Origin: UBA4738 sp002413305
GTDB lineage: Bacteria; Actinomycetota; UBA4738
Length of the DNA: 28,413 bases
Assembly (NCBI GenBank): GCA_036847185.1
Contig: DAIUAM010000040.1
Location: forward strand, 1-28,413
Reading direction: 5' to 3'
Of this stretch, positions 1 through 7,938 are shown in pieces. Numbering within the stretch: position 1 is the first letter of the stretch; each line of letters starts with the position of its first letter. Under the pieces are notes generated by a model. The model was not told where the DNA came from. It worked only from the letters and a program-made list of their open reading frames with translations, and ran no database searches. The position numbers were made by a program, and so were the translations under genes.

Positions 1-863
1 GGCAGACGCCGCGGCCTCCGGTCCTGCTGCCGCTGCATCCACCGCCCGGTCCGGCATCCGTGCCGTAGGGTCCGGAGCACTGGAACACGGTTTCAGCCAT
101 CCCTTGGGGCACGCCCAGCGATACACGAAGAGCCTTCTCGAGTGTGCGTCGGCTGAAGATTACCCCCACCCAAGCTCAACTCCCTTCGAGCGGGATGTCC
201 GGGGGAGGGAGCGGGCGCTCCAATTGATGCGCCAAACGTCGAGGCAGGAACCGAGCCCGAATGAGATCCTGTGTGCTCCAGGCGCAGTCGATGTGGGTGA
301 ATCATCGCCTGGCGAACGGGCCGAATCCTCAACTCGTAGCCCGACGATGCGAACCGTGGACTGGAACGACGTTTTGGGGGGCTGATCCATGAGTCCGGTG
401 GGTAGGCTCTCGTGTCCGTCGCTCCACCGGACCCGGAAGTCGACCCCAAGCTCCACCTCGACCATTTCCTTCCCGGAGCGGCCCGCGGACTCGCTGCGCT
501 TTGACGACGATGCGATCGCCCTTCCTGGCCAATAGACCTCCACTTCCCGACATTGTTCGATGGCCTCGAGCAGCGGGTCCCGGGAGATCTCCCCTTCCCT
601 GCAACCCGATACCAGGTCCGTAGGCCCCGCCCCGCCTCTGGGCCAACGCAGTCGCAGCTGAGCCCATCCCGGCGTACGGTCCCGGCGCACTCTTGCGATT
701 CTACGGTGCGTCCGTCAGTCAGGGTCAAGACCACACCGGTTCTCCGGGCACCATCGGGGTCATCTACGACGGCCGATGAGGACGTCCGTGGAGTCCCTAC
801 GCTAGACTCCCGCCGACAGAGGATGATGCGGACAGGTTTTCCGCCACCCTTCCTGAATCCCTG
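1..863. other. Region without a well-supported gene
   Basis: This stretch before tRNA-Thr has overlapping open frames on both strands, but none has a recognisable domain, a clear Shine-Dalgarno site or consistent high-GC third positions. A short minus-strand frame starting near 102 and running off the left edge could be the beginning of a gene, but too little is visible to judge. A near-duplicate of 13 bases sits around 667-695. A TAGACT at 803-808 could be a -10 element for the tRNA-Thr gene, without an obvious -35 partner. Confidence 0.4.
160..690 (-). CDS. Doubtful hypothetical protein
   Basis: An open frame of 176 codons with a GTG start. I do not recognise a family. The middle part (residues about 30-105) has protein-like composition, with acidic and hydrophobic alternation such as VEVELGVDFRVRW, and fairly GC-rich third positions. 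Both ends look random. No convincing ribosome binding site precedes the start. A second protein-like stretch (VVLTLTDGRTVE) lies just upstream in another frame, so this could be a decayed gene broken by a frameshift. It may equally be a chance frame in GC-rich DNA. Confidence 0.2.
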   Translation of the reverse strand: MRRDRTPGWAQLRLRWPRGGAGPTDLVSGCREGEISRDPLLEAIEQCREVEVYWPGRAIASSSKRSESAGRSGKEMVEVELGVDFRVRWSDGHESLPTGLMDQPPKTSFQSTVRIVGLRVEDSARSPGDDSPTSTAPGAHRISFGLGSCLDVWRINWSARSLPRTSRSKGVELGWG

Positions 864-939
864 GCTGGAGTAGCTCAGTCGGCAGAGCACGGGCATGGTA
901 AGTCCGGGGTCGCGGGTTCGATTCCCGCCTCCAGCTCCA
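864..939 (+). tRNA. tRNA-Thr (anticodon GGT)
   Basis: The cloverleaf can be folded by eye. The acceptor GCTGGAG pairs with CTCCAGC; the D-arm is GCTC/GAGC; the anticodon stem CGGGC/GTCCG encloses loop ATGGTAA with anticodon GGT; the T-arm is GCGGG/CCCGC around TTCGATT. The 3' CCA is encoded (937-939). It reads ACC threonine codons. Its position ahead of tRNA-Met and rpmG matches the usual actinobacterial order. Confidence 0.95.
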
Positions 940-1071
940 CGTTCGAGACGTTCCAAGCAGACTGCGCGATCGACGCCATCCGCGAGGCGATCGGCCATCA
1001 GCGGAATACGATGTCCGCGCTGGCCGTTCCACGCGATTGACGATGCGATTCCAGCGACGAGGAGGCCGAAC

Positions 1072-2046
1072 ATGCCTGCGGTGACCGCCGATACCTTGAT
1101 CCTTCCCCGGCTCCAACAGCCGGCCCCGGACTCCGTCGAGCGTCCGGTCCGATCCGTCACCACCGCGCCCCGAGGGTACGAAGGGGAGGGCTTCCCGGTC
1201 CGCCGGGCTTTCCACGGCGTCGACCTCGCCTCGCTCGATCCATTCGTCCATATGGACCAGATGGGCGCGGTCGACTACGGGCCCGGGGAGCCGAAGGGCA
1301 CGCCCTGGCACCCCCACCGCGGGTTCGAGACCGTGACGTACATGATCGACGGGACCTTCCAGCACCAGGACTCCCACGGTGGCGGGGGGGTGATCACCGA
1401 CGGCGCCACGCAGTGGATGACGGCCGGCGCGGGGATCCTCCACATCGAAACGCCCCCCGAGGCCCTCGTCATGAGCGGCGGTCTGTTCCACGGCATCCAG
1501 CTGTGGGTGAACCTGCCGAAGCGCGACAAGTTTCGGCCGCCGCGCTACCAGAGCATCGAAGGGCCGCAGGTCTCGCTGCTCACCTCCCACGACGGCGGCG
1601 CGCTGATCCGCGTGATCGCGGGGGACATCGGCGGCTACCGGGGGCCGGGTTCGACCTACACGCCGATCTCCTTCCTCCACGTCACCACCCCGCCGGGTGC
1701 GCAGCTACAGCTCCCGTGGCGGCCGGACTTCAACGCGCTCGTCTACGCGCTGGCGGGGTTCGGGAGCGTCGGGACCGAACGCCGTGCGCTCGAAGGCGGC
1801 CAACTGGCCGTGTTCGGGGCGGGCGACCACCTGACGATCTCCGCCGCCGACCGACAGGACGCCAGTAGCGCGAACCTGGAGGTGCTGGTCCTCGGAGGTC
1901 TCCCGATCGGTGAACCGGTCGTCCACTACGGCCCGTTCGTGATGAACACCGAAGAGGAGATCATGCAGGCCATCCTGGACTACCGGGCCGGCCGCCTGGG
2001 CGTGGTGCCGGCCGATGCCCTCATGCCGCACGTGCCTCGGGACTGA
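1072..2046 (+). CDS. Pirin family protein
   Basis: A 324-residue cupin-fold protein of the pirin family. Pirins bind a metal, usually iron; some are quercetin dioxygenases and others act as regulators, so the substrate here is open. The N-terminal cupin carries the metal ligands expected in the family: HPHRGFET (two His) and, further on, AGAGILHIET (His and Glu). The C-terminal pirin domain occupies roughly residues 190-300. The ATG start is chosen because GAGGAGG lies 7 bases upstream; the frame stays open farther upstream, but that part overlaps the tRNA. The gene stands alone after tRNA-Thr and converges with the phosphoesterase gene, 22 bases from its end. Confidence 0.9.
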   Translation: MPAVTADTLILPRLQQPAPDSVERPVRSVTTAPRGYEGEGFPVRRAFHGVDLASLDPFVHMDQMGAVDYGPGEPKGTPWHPHRGFETVTYMIDGTFQHQDSHGGGGVITDGATQWMTAGAGILHIETPPEALVMSGGLFHGIQLWVNLPKRDKFRPPRYQSIEGPQVSLLTSHDGGALIRVIAGDIGGYRGPGSTYTPISFLHVTTPPGAQLQLPWRPDFNALVYALAGFGSVGTERRALEGGQLAVFGAGDHLTISAADRQDASSANLEVLVLGGLPIGEPVVHYGPFVMNTEEEIMQAILDYRAGRLGVVPADALMPHVPRD

Positions 2047-2068
2047 CCCCTCTACTTCTGCCCGGATG

Positions 2069-3667
2069 TCACGTCGGGTCGTCCTCGGGGGGCGGATGGG
2101 CCGCGATCCACGCTCGTTCGGCGGGTGACGTGTGTTCCCGGACCGTTCGGATCGGCTTGAGGGCGGCCTGGCCGAAGTTGAAGGCTCCCAGGTAGTCGTA
2201 GGCGGACCGGTCCGCACCGGCCAGCGGAGCCAGGCCGAAATTGTGCTCGGTGAAGGCCATCATGGACATGAACGTGGCGTTCCTAGAGTCCGTATAGCCC
2301 GGCCGGGCGAACGGGGAGATGATGATCATCGGGACGCGGATGCCCCACGAGGCCTGGGGCGGCGGGACATGGTCGTAGAAGCAGCCGCAATCGTCCCAGG
2401 TGAGGAGGACGGCGGTCGACGACCACTCCGGGCCGTTCATGACCGCGCCGACCACCTGCCCGATCCAGTCGTCCCCTTCCACCATGGACTCCATGTTGTG
2501 CTGGGAGTTCGCCCCGACCGGCGTCACGATGGACAGGGAGGGGAGGGTCCCCGCGGCCGCGTCGGTCAGTATCTGCGAGGCCGCGACCAGGTTCTGGCGC
2601 TGGGGACCGTTCAGGCATTCCGCGAACGAAGGACAGATCGTCCACCCATAACCGTTCCCGATGGTCGACCCGTAGGCTCCCGTCCCGCCGTAGATGTGCC
2701 ACGAGAAGCCCGCCGCGTCCAACCGCTCGAAGATCGTCGGCACGTATCGGACGGGCGAGGCCCGGTAGGGGCCTGCCCCGCTCGAGTCGGGGATGCACGA
2801 GGGCACGACGATCCAGGCGGTTCCGCTCCACCAGGTGGTGTCCATGTAGCTGTCGCACCCCCAGCCTTTCCCCGGGTCGTGAAACGCCGAGGGGAGCGGG
2901 TTGTCGCCGGAGAACCCGTCCAGACCGGCCGAGCCCAGGACCAGGTGGCCGCCCCAGGACGGGGTGCTGGCGAACTCGAAGGTCCGGTCGGACAGGGCGA
3001 AGGACCCGGCCAGGTTGGTGGCGTTCGGGATCTGGCTGGGGTCGAACTGCGTGTAGCACGGGTAGCCCTTCGTGCCCTCGCACCCGTTGACGTCGCTGAA
3101 CCCGTTCATCGCCCCGCCGTTGATGGCCGTTCGCTGCGAGTGGACCGAATGGCCGTCGTCCGGGACCAGATCGGTGGCCGTAGCCAATGGGATCGGGCTG
3201 CCGTCGGACAGGAACCCGGTGGTCGCCCCGTCGCACGGAGCATGGGCGATGGTCCCGCCCGCCACCGCCGCGCAGAACCGGCCCAGGATGTTGTCGAAGG
3301 AGTGATTCTCCTGGTCGAGGATCACCACGTGCTGGATCGGTGAGGCGATCGTGAACCGTGTCGAGCTGGTCGTCGATCCGGCGGGTGTGGCGATCCCGAT
3401 GGGGCCGGTGATGGCGCCGTCGGGGACGTGGGCCACGATGCGGGCGTCGGACCGGACCACGAAGGCCTTCGTCGCCGTGCCGCCGAACGACACGCCGGTC
3501 GTGCCGGTGAAGCCCGAGCCGTTGATGGTCACACCGGTCCCGACGAACCCCTGGCCCGGCTGGAACCCCGTGATGGAGGGCGGAGACGCGGGGACCGGCG
3601 TGGCGGCGACCGTCCCGAACAGCACCACCCCCACGAGGACCACCGTCGCAAACGCCCGGCTCCTCAT
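2069..3667 (-). CDS. Secreted phosphoesterase (phospholipase C/acid phosphatase family) with IPT domain
   Basis: A 532-residue exported protein. Residues 1-27 form a signal peptide with a hydrophobic core and an Ala-rich cleavage region. Residues about 28-106 look like an IPT/TIG immunoglobulin-like domain (GxGVTINGSGF, then a TPAGSTTS strand). From about residue 110 it is the phosphoesterase family that includes bacterial phospholipases C and AcpA-type acid phosphatases. Visible motifs are DQENHSFDNILG near residue 117, LLTWDDCGCFYDHVPPP, and the SPFARPGY region, which belong to the metal-binding active site in this family. It probably hydrolyses phosphomonoesters or phospholipids outside the membrane; the substrate cannot be read from sequence. 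No strong Shine-Dalgarno is visible. It is a single gene, convergent with the pirin gene. Confidence 0.88.
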   Translation of the reverse strand: MRSRAFATVVLVGVVLFGTVAATPVPASPPSITGFQPGQGFVGTGVTINGSGFTGTTGVSFGGTATKAFVVRSDARIVAHVPDGAITGPIGIATPAGSTTSSTRFTIASPIQHVVILDQENHSFDNILGRFCAAVAGGTIAHAPCDGATTGFLSDGSPIPLATATDLVPDDGHSVHSQRTAINGGAMNGFSDVNGCEGTKGYPCYTQFDPSQIPNATNLAGSFALSDRTFEFASTPSWGGHLVLGSAGLDGFSGDNPLPSAFHDPGKGWGCDSYMDTTWWSGTAWIVVPSCIPDSSGAGPYRASPVRYVPTIFERLDAAGFSWHIYGGTGAYGSTIGNGYGWTICPSFAECLNGPQRQNLVAASQILTDAAAGTLPSLSIVTPVGANSQHNMESMVEGDDWIGQVVGAVMNGPEWSSTAVLLTWDDCGCFYDHVPPPQASWGIRVPMIIISPFARPGYTDSRNATFMSMMAFTEHNFGLAPLAGADRSAYDYLGAFNFGQAALKPIRTVREHTSPAERAWIAAHPPPEDDPT

Positions 3668-3839
3668 GCGGCAACCCGCAGAGCGAGGTTTCGCCGGTGC
3701 GGCAAGGTCACGGCCGATTCTCGGCCGGCCCCCCTGGCGGAGTCAACCATCCTCCGGTGTGACGGGCGTCGTCGAACTGGTGCCGTCAGCGCTTGGTGAG
3801 GGGCCGGGTGGCGGGCGTTTTGTACACTGTCGTGGCGAC

Positions 3840-3911
3840 GGCGGCGTAGCTCAGAGGTAGAGCAAGCGGCTCATAATCGCTGTGTCGGTGGTTCGATTCC
3901 ACCCGCCGCTA
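3840..3911 (+). tRNA. tRNA-Met (anticodon CAT), elongator type
   Basis: The acceptor GGCGGCG pairs with CGCCGCT (G1-T72 wobble). The anticodon stem AGCGG/TCGCT holds loop CTCATAA with anticodon CAT. The T-arm is GGTGG/CCACC. There is no C1-A72 mismatch and no run of three G-C pairs at the anticodon stem, so this is an elongator rather than an initiator tRNA. An Ile2 tRNA with a modified C34 also carries CAT, but the position just before rpmG matches the usual tRNA-Met. The CCA tail is not encoded. Confidence 0.92.
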
Positions 3912-3975
3912 CGAACCCCGGGAGCCGCAGGCGGCGAAGCGTTCGCCCGCCCCAACGACATGAGGACGAGAGCAC

Positions 3976-4140
3976 ATGGCGAAGTCGGACAACCGACCGA
4001 AGATCACGATGGCCTGCACGGAGTGCCGCCGGCGCAACTACACAACGGTCAAGAACCGCCAGAACGACCGGGAGCGCATGGAGCTCCGCAAGTACTGCCG
4101 GTGGTGCCGGGGCCACACGCTGCACCGCGAGACGCGCTGA
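3976..4140 (+). CDS. rpmG: 50S ribosomal protein L33
   Basis: A 54-residue protein of the large ribosomal subunit. It has the basic L33 sequence with two CxxC pairs (ACTEC and YCRWC) that can form a zinc ribbon, so this is the zinc-binding form. It starts at an ATG with GAGGACGAG upstream. It lies 64 bases after tRNA-Met, as in many actinomycetes, and converges with the response-regulator gene. Confidence 0.95.
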   Translation: MAKSDNRPKITMACTECRRRNYTTVKNRQNDRERMELRKYCRWCRGHTLHRETR

Positions 4141-4156
4141 CCGAAGTTCAGGTACA

Positions 4157-4831
4157 TCACGATCCGGCCGAGATCTTTCCGTGGCGGATGGCCACGACCA
4201 GGGCTTCGTCCTTTCGATGGACCGCCAGCCGGGTCAGGATGTTCTGAACGTGCGTCCGCAGCGTGAGTGGGCTCATCTCCAGCCTGCGGGCGATCTCCTT
4301 CCCGTCGACCCCGTCGGCCATGAGCTGGAGGATCTCGATCTGGCGGGGCGTCAATCGGTTCGCCCGCTGCCGCTCGGTCGCTTCCTGATGACGACGGCGG
4401 CGGAGGACCCGAAGCAGGCAGACGTACTCCTGGCGGTCGACCAGCGCCTCGCCGGCGTGCACCCGCCGGACCAGGCCGGGCAGATCGGCGAGCGCCGTCT
4501 GCTTCGTGAGAAACCCGACCGCGCCGGCTTCGATGGCCTGGGCCTGCAGGATCTCCTCGTCGAAGGCGGAAACCACCACGACCCGGATCTCCCGGTCGAC
4601 CTCCCGGACCCGGCGGATGGCTTCGACACCGCCCATCCCGGGCATCTGCATGTCCATGAGCACCACGTTCGGGCGGAACTCCGCGGCGACCTCGACCGCC
4701 CGGGGGCCGGTCTCGGCCGCCGCCACGGAGAACCCCGGCTGCGTCTCGAGCGCCATGGCCAGGGCTTCCGCGAACGTCCGGTGGTCGTCGACGACCAGGA
4801 TACGGATCGGCGCCGGGGGCTTCGTGGCCAT
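4157..4831 (-). CDS. Two-component response regulator, NarL/FixJ type
   Basis: A 224-residue DNA-binding regulator. The receiver domain (residues about 9-130) has the acidic pair D15/D16, the phospho-acceptor D60 in VVLMDMQMPG, S88 and K110 in FLTKQ. A short basic linker leads to a LuxR-type helix-turn-helix (about 160-220) with LTPRQIEILQLMADG and KEIARRLEMS. No kinase gene is adjacent. The only kinase in the window is the interrupted one at 12.9-23.2 kb, and pairing the two would be speculation. The start is the ATG with GGGGG upstream; the frame remains open further, but that runs over the neighbouring SDR gene. Confidence 0.93.
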   Translation of the reverse strand: MATKPPAPIRILVVDDHRTFAEALAMALETQPGFSVAAAETGPRAVEVAAEFRPNVVLMDMQMPGMGGVEAIRRVREVDREIRVVVVSAFDEEILQAQAIEAGAVGFLTKQTALADLPGLVRRVHAGEALVDRQEYVCLLRVLRRRRHQEATERQRANRLTPRQIEILQLMADGVDGKEIARRLEMSPLTLRTHVQNILTRLAVHRKDEALVVAIRHGKISAGS

Positions 4832-4855
4832 CGCCCCCGTATGCTGGCACCGAGG

Positions 4856-4885
4856 TTGCAGGTTGTCGAAGACCTCCAGTAGCTT
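4856..4885 (+). promoter_or_regulatory. Possible sigma-70 promoter of the SDR-hadAB cluster
   Basis: TTGCAG (4856-4861) and TAGCTT (4880-4885) are separated by 18 bases in the 157-base divergent gap between the response regulator and the SDR gene. The match is moderate. Confidence 0.35.
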
Positions 4886-4988
4886 TGGATCCCTGCGCGC
4901 GAGGCGCCGCTCTGGCTTCCGCCCCCAAGCCCGGCCCGCCGCCGGGCACGCGAACCATTCGCCCGCCGCACGACACGAAGGAGGAACC

Positions 4989-5798
4989 GTGGGACGCCTT
5001 GACGGGAAAGTCGCCGTGATCACGGGCTCCGGCCGTGGCATCGGCCGTGCCACCGCCGAGCTGTTCGCGAAGGAGGGGGCGGCCGTCGTCGTCAACGACG
5101 TCGACCCCGAACCGGCCGAAGAGGCTGGCCAGGCCATCAAGGACGCCGGCGGGGAGGTGATGGTCTCCACCGACAACACCGTGAACCTCGACGAGGCCAG
5201 ACGGATGATGGAGGCCGCGGCGAACCAGTTCGGGAAGATCGACATCGTCGTGAACAACGCCGGCATCACCCGCGACAAGACGTTCCACAACATGGACGAC
5301 GAGCTGTGGAACTTCGTCCTGGACATCAACCTGAAGACGGCCTTCCACACGTCGATGGCGGCCATGCCGTACCTGCGCGAACCGGCCAAGAAGGAGAAGC
5401 AGGAACAGGGGCGGCCCGCGTACCACCGGAAGGTCAACTTCACGACCTCGACCGCCTTCCTGCAGGGAAACGCCGGCCAGGCGAACTACACGGCGGCGAA
5501 GGGGGCGATCGTCGGGCTGATGCGGACCCTCGCCCGCGAGCTCGGTCCCTTCCACATCAACTGCAATGCGGTGGCTCCCGGATTCATCGAGACACGCCTG
5601 ACGGCCTCGAAGCAGGAGGGATCGGACATGGGCGTCCCCGAGGCCACCCGCCAGATGGCCCTGATGGTTATCGGGCTCGGCTATTACGGGCGGCCGGAGG
5701 ACGTGGCGAAGGTCCACCTCTTCTTGGCCGGTGAGGACGCCGATTACGTCTCCGGGGTGGTCCTCCCGGTGTCCGGCGCGCTGCTGGGCGGGATGTGA
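4989..5798 (+). CDS. Short-chain dehydrogenase/reductase, FabG-like
   Basis: A 269-residue NAD(P)-dependent oxidoreductase of the classical SDR type. The nucleotide site TGSGRGIG is at 12-19, and D37 after the second strand favours NAD over NADP. NNAG is at 89-92, the structural N at 114, the catalytic S at 153/154, and YxxxK at Y167/K171. A charged insert at about 130-148 (EPAKKEKQEQGRP) lies before the catalytic serine and resembles the 3-hydroxyacyl-CoA dehydrogenase branch. GTG start with AAGGAGG 4 bases upstream. It is followed 7 bases later by a HadA-like and then a HadB-like hydratase, so it probably acts on 3-hydroxyacyl/3-ketoacyl thioesters in the same pathway. Direction and substrate are inferred. 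Confidence 0.9.
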   Translation: MGRLDGKVAVITGSGRGIGRATAELFAKEGAAVVVNDVDPEPAEEAGQAIKDAGGEVMVSTDNTVNLDEARRMMEAAANQFGKIDIVVNNAGITRDKTFHNMDDELWNFVLDINLKTAFHTSMAAMPYLREPAKKEKQEQGRPAYHRKVNFTTSTAFLQGNAGQANYTAAKGAIVGLMRTLARELGPFHINCNAVAPGFIETRLTASKQEGSDMGVPEATRQMALMVIGLGYYGRPEDVAKVHLFLAGEDADYVSGVVLPVSGALLGGM

Positions 5799-5805
5799 GG
5801 CCTCG

Positions 5806-6255
5806 ATGCCCCTGAACCGGTCGCTGAAGGGCAAGGAGTACCAAGAGGTCACGTTCGAGGTGACCCGCCCGGAGGTCGTCGCGTTCGCCGAGGCCATCGG
5901 CGAGGGAAACCCGATCTACCGGGACGCCGAGGCGGCGAAGACGGCCGGCTATCCCGAACAGGTCGCTCCGCCCACATTCATCACCCGGATCCAGATCATG
6001 ACCAGCGGGCAGGTCGTGCTCGACCAGGAGCTCGGGCTGGACTACACGCGCGTGGTCCACGGGGAGCAGCAGTACGACTGGCGGCGGCCGCTCCTGGTCG
6101 GCGACACGGTTTCGGCGACCCCCCGCCTCGCCGACATCTACGCCAGGGGGCCCAACGAGTTCCTGGTGATCGAAGCCGACATCAAGGACCGGTCCGGCGA
6201 GACCGTGATCGTGGCCCGCTCCACGTTGCTGTCCCGCGGCACGGCGGGAGCATGA
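5806..6255 (+). CDS. MaoC-like dehydratase, HadA-type subunit
   Basis: A 149-residue single hot-dog domain protein similar to HadA/HadC, a subunit of the beta-hydroxyacyl-ACP dehydratase of mycobacterial FAS-II. In the catalytic-motif position it reads GEGNPIYRD, lacking the D-x4-H pair, as expected for the partner subunit that shapes the acyl channel rather than doing catalysis. It starts 7 bases after the SDR stop, and its TGA overlaps the ATG of the next gene (ATGA), indicating coupled translation of a heterodimer. Position after rpmG matches hadA in mycobacteria; no hadC follows. Confidence 0.85.
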   Translation: MPLNRSLKGKEYQEVTFEVTRPEVVAFAEAIGEGNPIYRDAEAAKTAGYPEQVAPPTFITRIQIMTSGQVVLDQELGLDYTRVVHGEQQYDWRRPLLVGDTVSATPRLADIYARGPNEFLVIEADIKDRSGETVIVARSTLLSRGTAGA

Positions 6256-6689
6256 GGACGATGGCCAGCACCGTGAAGTTCGAAGACCTGAAGATCGGCG
6301 ACGAGATCCCTGCGAAGTCCAAGGTCGTGCGGCGCGAAGAGGTGAAGGCCTACGCGGACGCCTCGGGGGACCAAAACCCGCTGCACCAGGACGACACCTT
6401 CGCGCGGAGCGTGGGGTTCCCCGGGATCATCGCGCACGGCATGTTCACGATGGCCCACCTCACCAGTGCGCTGACCGACTGGCTCGGTGACCCCGCCGCG
6501 CTGAAGGGGATCAAGGTGCAGTTCCGGGCCGTGGTGTTCATGGACGAGACCATCGTCGCCAAGGGCCGTATCCGCGCGCTGGACGAAGCAACGAGGCGGG
6601 CCACGCTCGACGTGTGGGTCGAGGTCGACCGGGCGGGGGAGCGGCAGCTCCCGATCAAGAACAGCACCGCCGAGGTCGAGCTGGCCTGA
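6252..6689 (+). CDS. MaoC-like dehydratase, HadB-type catalytic subunit
   Basis: A 145-residue hot-dog hydratase with an intact catalytic motif: SGDQNPLHQD, Asp and His separated by four residues (D40 and H45 from the first Met), followed by GIIAHGMF. It should form a heterodimer with the preceding HadA-like subunit and dehydrate 3-hydroxyacyl thioesters or hydrate enoyl thioesters. The ATGA overlap with the upstream stop supports the first ATG; a second ATG three codons on is also possible. The cluster SDR-hadA-hadB looks like one operon. Confidence 0.88.
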   Translation: MRTMASTVKFEDLKIGDEIPAKSKVVRREEVKAYADASGDQNPLHQDDTFARSVGFPGIIAHGMFTMAHLTSALTDWLGDPAALKGIKVQFRAVVFMDETIVAKGRIRALDEATRRATLDVWVEVDRAGERQLPIKNSTAEVELA

Positions 6690-6749
6690 CGTGTGGTGGA
6701 CGGGGCCGGGACGAGCAGGTATTCGCCCGGGCGGTCTCTCCCACGTAAC

Positions 6750-6763
6750 CTACCGGCCGGTAG
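6750..6763. promoter_or_regulatory. Perfect 14-bp palindrome upstream of the sigma factor gene
   Basis: CTACCGGCCGGTAG reads the same on both strands and lies 22 bases before the ECF sigma start, after the end of the hadB-like gene. TACCG-n-CGGTA-like sites are common operators of TetR-family regulators of lipid metabolism in actinomycetes, so this is a likely protein-binding site. The regulator is not in this window. Confidence 0.45.
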
Positions 6764-6785
6764 TGGGGTCCAAACGGGCGGCTCC

Positions 6786-7334
6786 ATGGTGAGCCGTGAG
6801 CTCCTCGACGCGTGCCGCCGAGGGGACCCCAGCGCTTTCGAGGAGGTCGTACGCCTCACGCACCGGCACGTGTACACGCAGGCCTACCGGCTGGTCGGCG
6901 ACCGGCAGGAGGCCGAAGACGTCGCCCAGGACGCGTATCTCCGCGTGTACCGCGGGCTGGCCGGCTTCCGCGAGGAGGCGCAGTTCGAGACGTGGCTCTA
7001 CCGGATCGTGGCGAACGCGGCCATCACTCACCTGCGGCGGCGCCGGAGCTTCGGCGACCTGCTCACCGAGACGGAGCAACTGTCGTTCGACCCCGCGGCG
7101 CCCATGGAGGTGGCCGAGGAGACCGTCGACCGGGACGCGCTCGCCCGGGCGCTCGAGGAGCTGCCGTTGTCGCTTCGAAGCGTCGTCGTGCTGAAGGACG
7201 TGTACGGGTTGTCGGCCAGGGAGATCGGAGACGAGTTCGGGATCTCGGAAGGCGCGGTGAAGGTTCGCGTCCACCGGGCCCGAAAACGGCTCAAGGAACG
7301 CCTGCTCGGGCCGGCGGCGGCCGCCGCGACGTGA
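6786..7334 (+). CDS. ECF-type RNA polymerase sigma factor
   Basis: A 182-residue group 4 sigma factor. Region 2 (about 10-80) includes AEDVAQDAYLRVYRGL and FETWLYRIVANAAI, the usual core-binding and -10 recognition segments. Region 4 (about 120-175) has LPLSLRSVVVLKDVYGLSA and EIGDEFGISEGAVKVRVHRA, the -35 recognition helix-turn-helix. The ATG at 6786 is the start that gives a normal N-terminus; the frame is open upstream but that part has no sigma-like sequence. It is followed 19 bases later by a zinc-finger membrane protein, the usual sigma/anti-sigma pairing. The trigger cannot be told from sequence. Confidence 0.92.
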   Translation: MVSRELLDACRRGDPSAFEEVVRLTHRHVYTQAYRLVGDRQEAEDVAQDAYLRVYRGLAGFREEAQFETWLYRIVANAAITHLRRRRSFGDLLTETEQLSFDPAAPMEVAEETVDRDALARALEELPLSLRSVVVLKDVYGLSAREIGDEFGISEGAVKVRVHRARKRLKERLLGPAAAAAT

Positions 7335-7353
7335 CGGTTCGGAGGTGCCGGCG

Positions 7354-7752
7354 ATGAGGTGCGGGGAGATCCGGCAGCTCATGCCGGAGCTGTCCGAGGG
7401 GGAGCTGCACGAGGCCGGCGACGTCGAAGCCCACCTCGCCGGATGCGCCGCGTGCAGCCTGGAGCTGGCGCGCTACCGAACGGTCGTCATGGAGCTGACC
7501 GCGCTTCGCGACGTGCTCGTCGAACCGCCGGCCGGCTTCCTCGGGCGGGTGCTGGCCGAAGTGCCGGACCGGCAATGGCGGGCGCTGATCCACCGGGTTG
7601 CCTCCGACGACCGCCTCCAGCACGCGGTGTTCTCGCTGGGAGGCGCCGCGGTTGGGGCGACGGCCATCGCGTTGCTGTGGTGGCGGGCGGCGCGGCGGCT
7701 TACCGAGGGCAGTCCGAACCCTTCCGGCGCCCACGAGACCGAGACCGCCTGA
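7354..7752 (+). CDS. Anti-sigma factor-like zinc-finger membrane protein
   Basis: A 132-residue protein with an N-terminal zf-HC2 motif, HLAGCAAC (H-x3-C-x2-C, about residues 29-36), typical of zinc-binding anti-sigma domains. One transmembrane segment lies near residues 92-110 (FSLGGAAVGATAIALLWW) with a short basic-to-acidic tail. It most likely holds the preceding ECF sigma factor at the membrane. GGAGG lies 8 bases before the ATG; a GTG three codons upstream falls inside that Shine-Dalgarno and is less likely. The two genes form an operon between the hadB-like gene and tRNA-Trp. Confidence 0.85.
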   Translation: MRCGEIRQLMPELSEGELHEAGDVEAHLAGCAACSLELARYRTVVMELTALRDVLVEPPAGFLGRVLAEVPDRQWRALIHRVASDDRLQHAVFSLGGAAVGATAIALLWWRAARRLTEGSPNPSGAHETETA

Positions 7753-7803
7753 CTCGGGCGCCAAGGACCGACGACCCCGACGAGCGGTTCGGTCCCGCTC
7801 CTA

Positions 7804-7809
7804 TATACT
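7804..7809 (+). promoter_or_regulatory. Candidate -10 element for tRNA-Trp/secE-nusG
   Basis: TATACT lies 44 bases ahead of tRNA-Trp in the gap after the anti-sigma gene. I see no good -35 hexamer at the proper distance, so the call rests on the -10 alone. Confidence 0.35.
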
Positions 7810-7852
7810 GGCCGGGGTCGCCGTCCAGCCCAAGACTTCCGGCCGCGACAAT

Positions 7853-7926
7853 AGGGCCGTAGCTCAACTTGGTAGAGCACCGGTCTCCAAAACCGGCGGT
7901 TGGGGGTTCAAGTCCCTCCGGCCCTG
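7853..7926 (+). tRNA. tRNA-Trp (anticodon CCA)
   Basis: The acceptor AGGGCCG pairs with CGGCCCT, discriminator G. The anticodon stem CCGGT/ACCGG encloses CTCCAAA with anticodon CCA. The CCA tail is not encoded. It is directly followed by secE, the arrangement conserved in actinomycetes. Confidence 0.95.
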
Positions 7927-7938
7927 CAAGGAGAACGA

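Noticed and set aside
2132..3343. Long plus-strand frame opposite the phosphoesterase gene
   Set aside because: The minus strand encodes a clear signal peptide and family motifs; the plus frame is Arg/Gly/Val-rich without domains.
3840..3911. Initiator tRNA-fMet
   Set aside because: It lacks the C1-A72 mismatch and the three consecutive G-C pairs in the anticodon stem.
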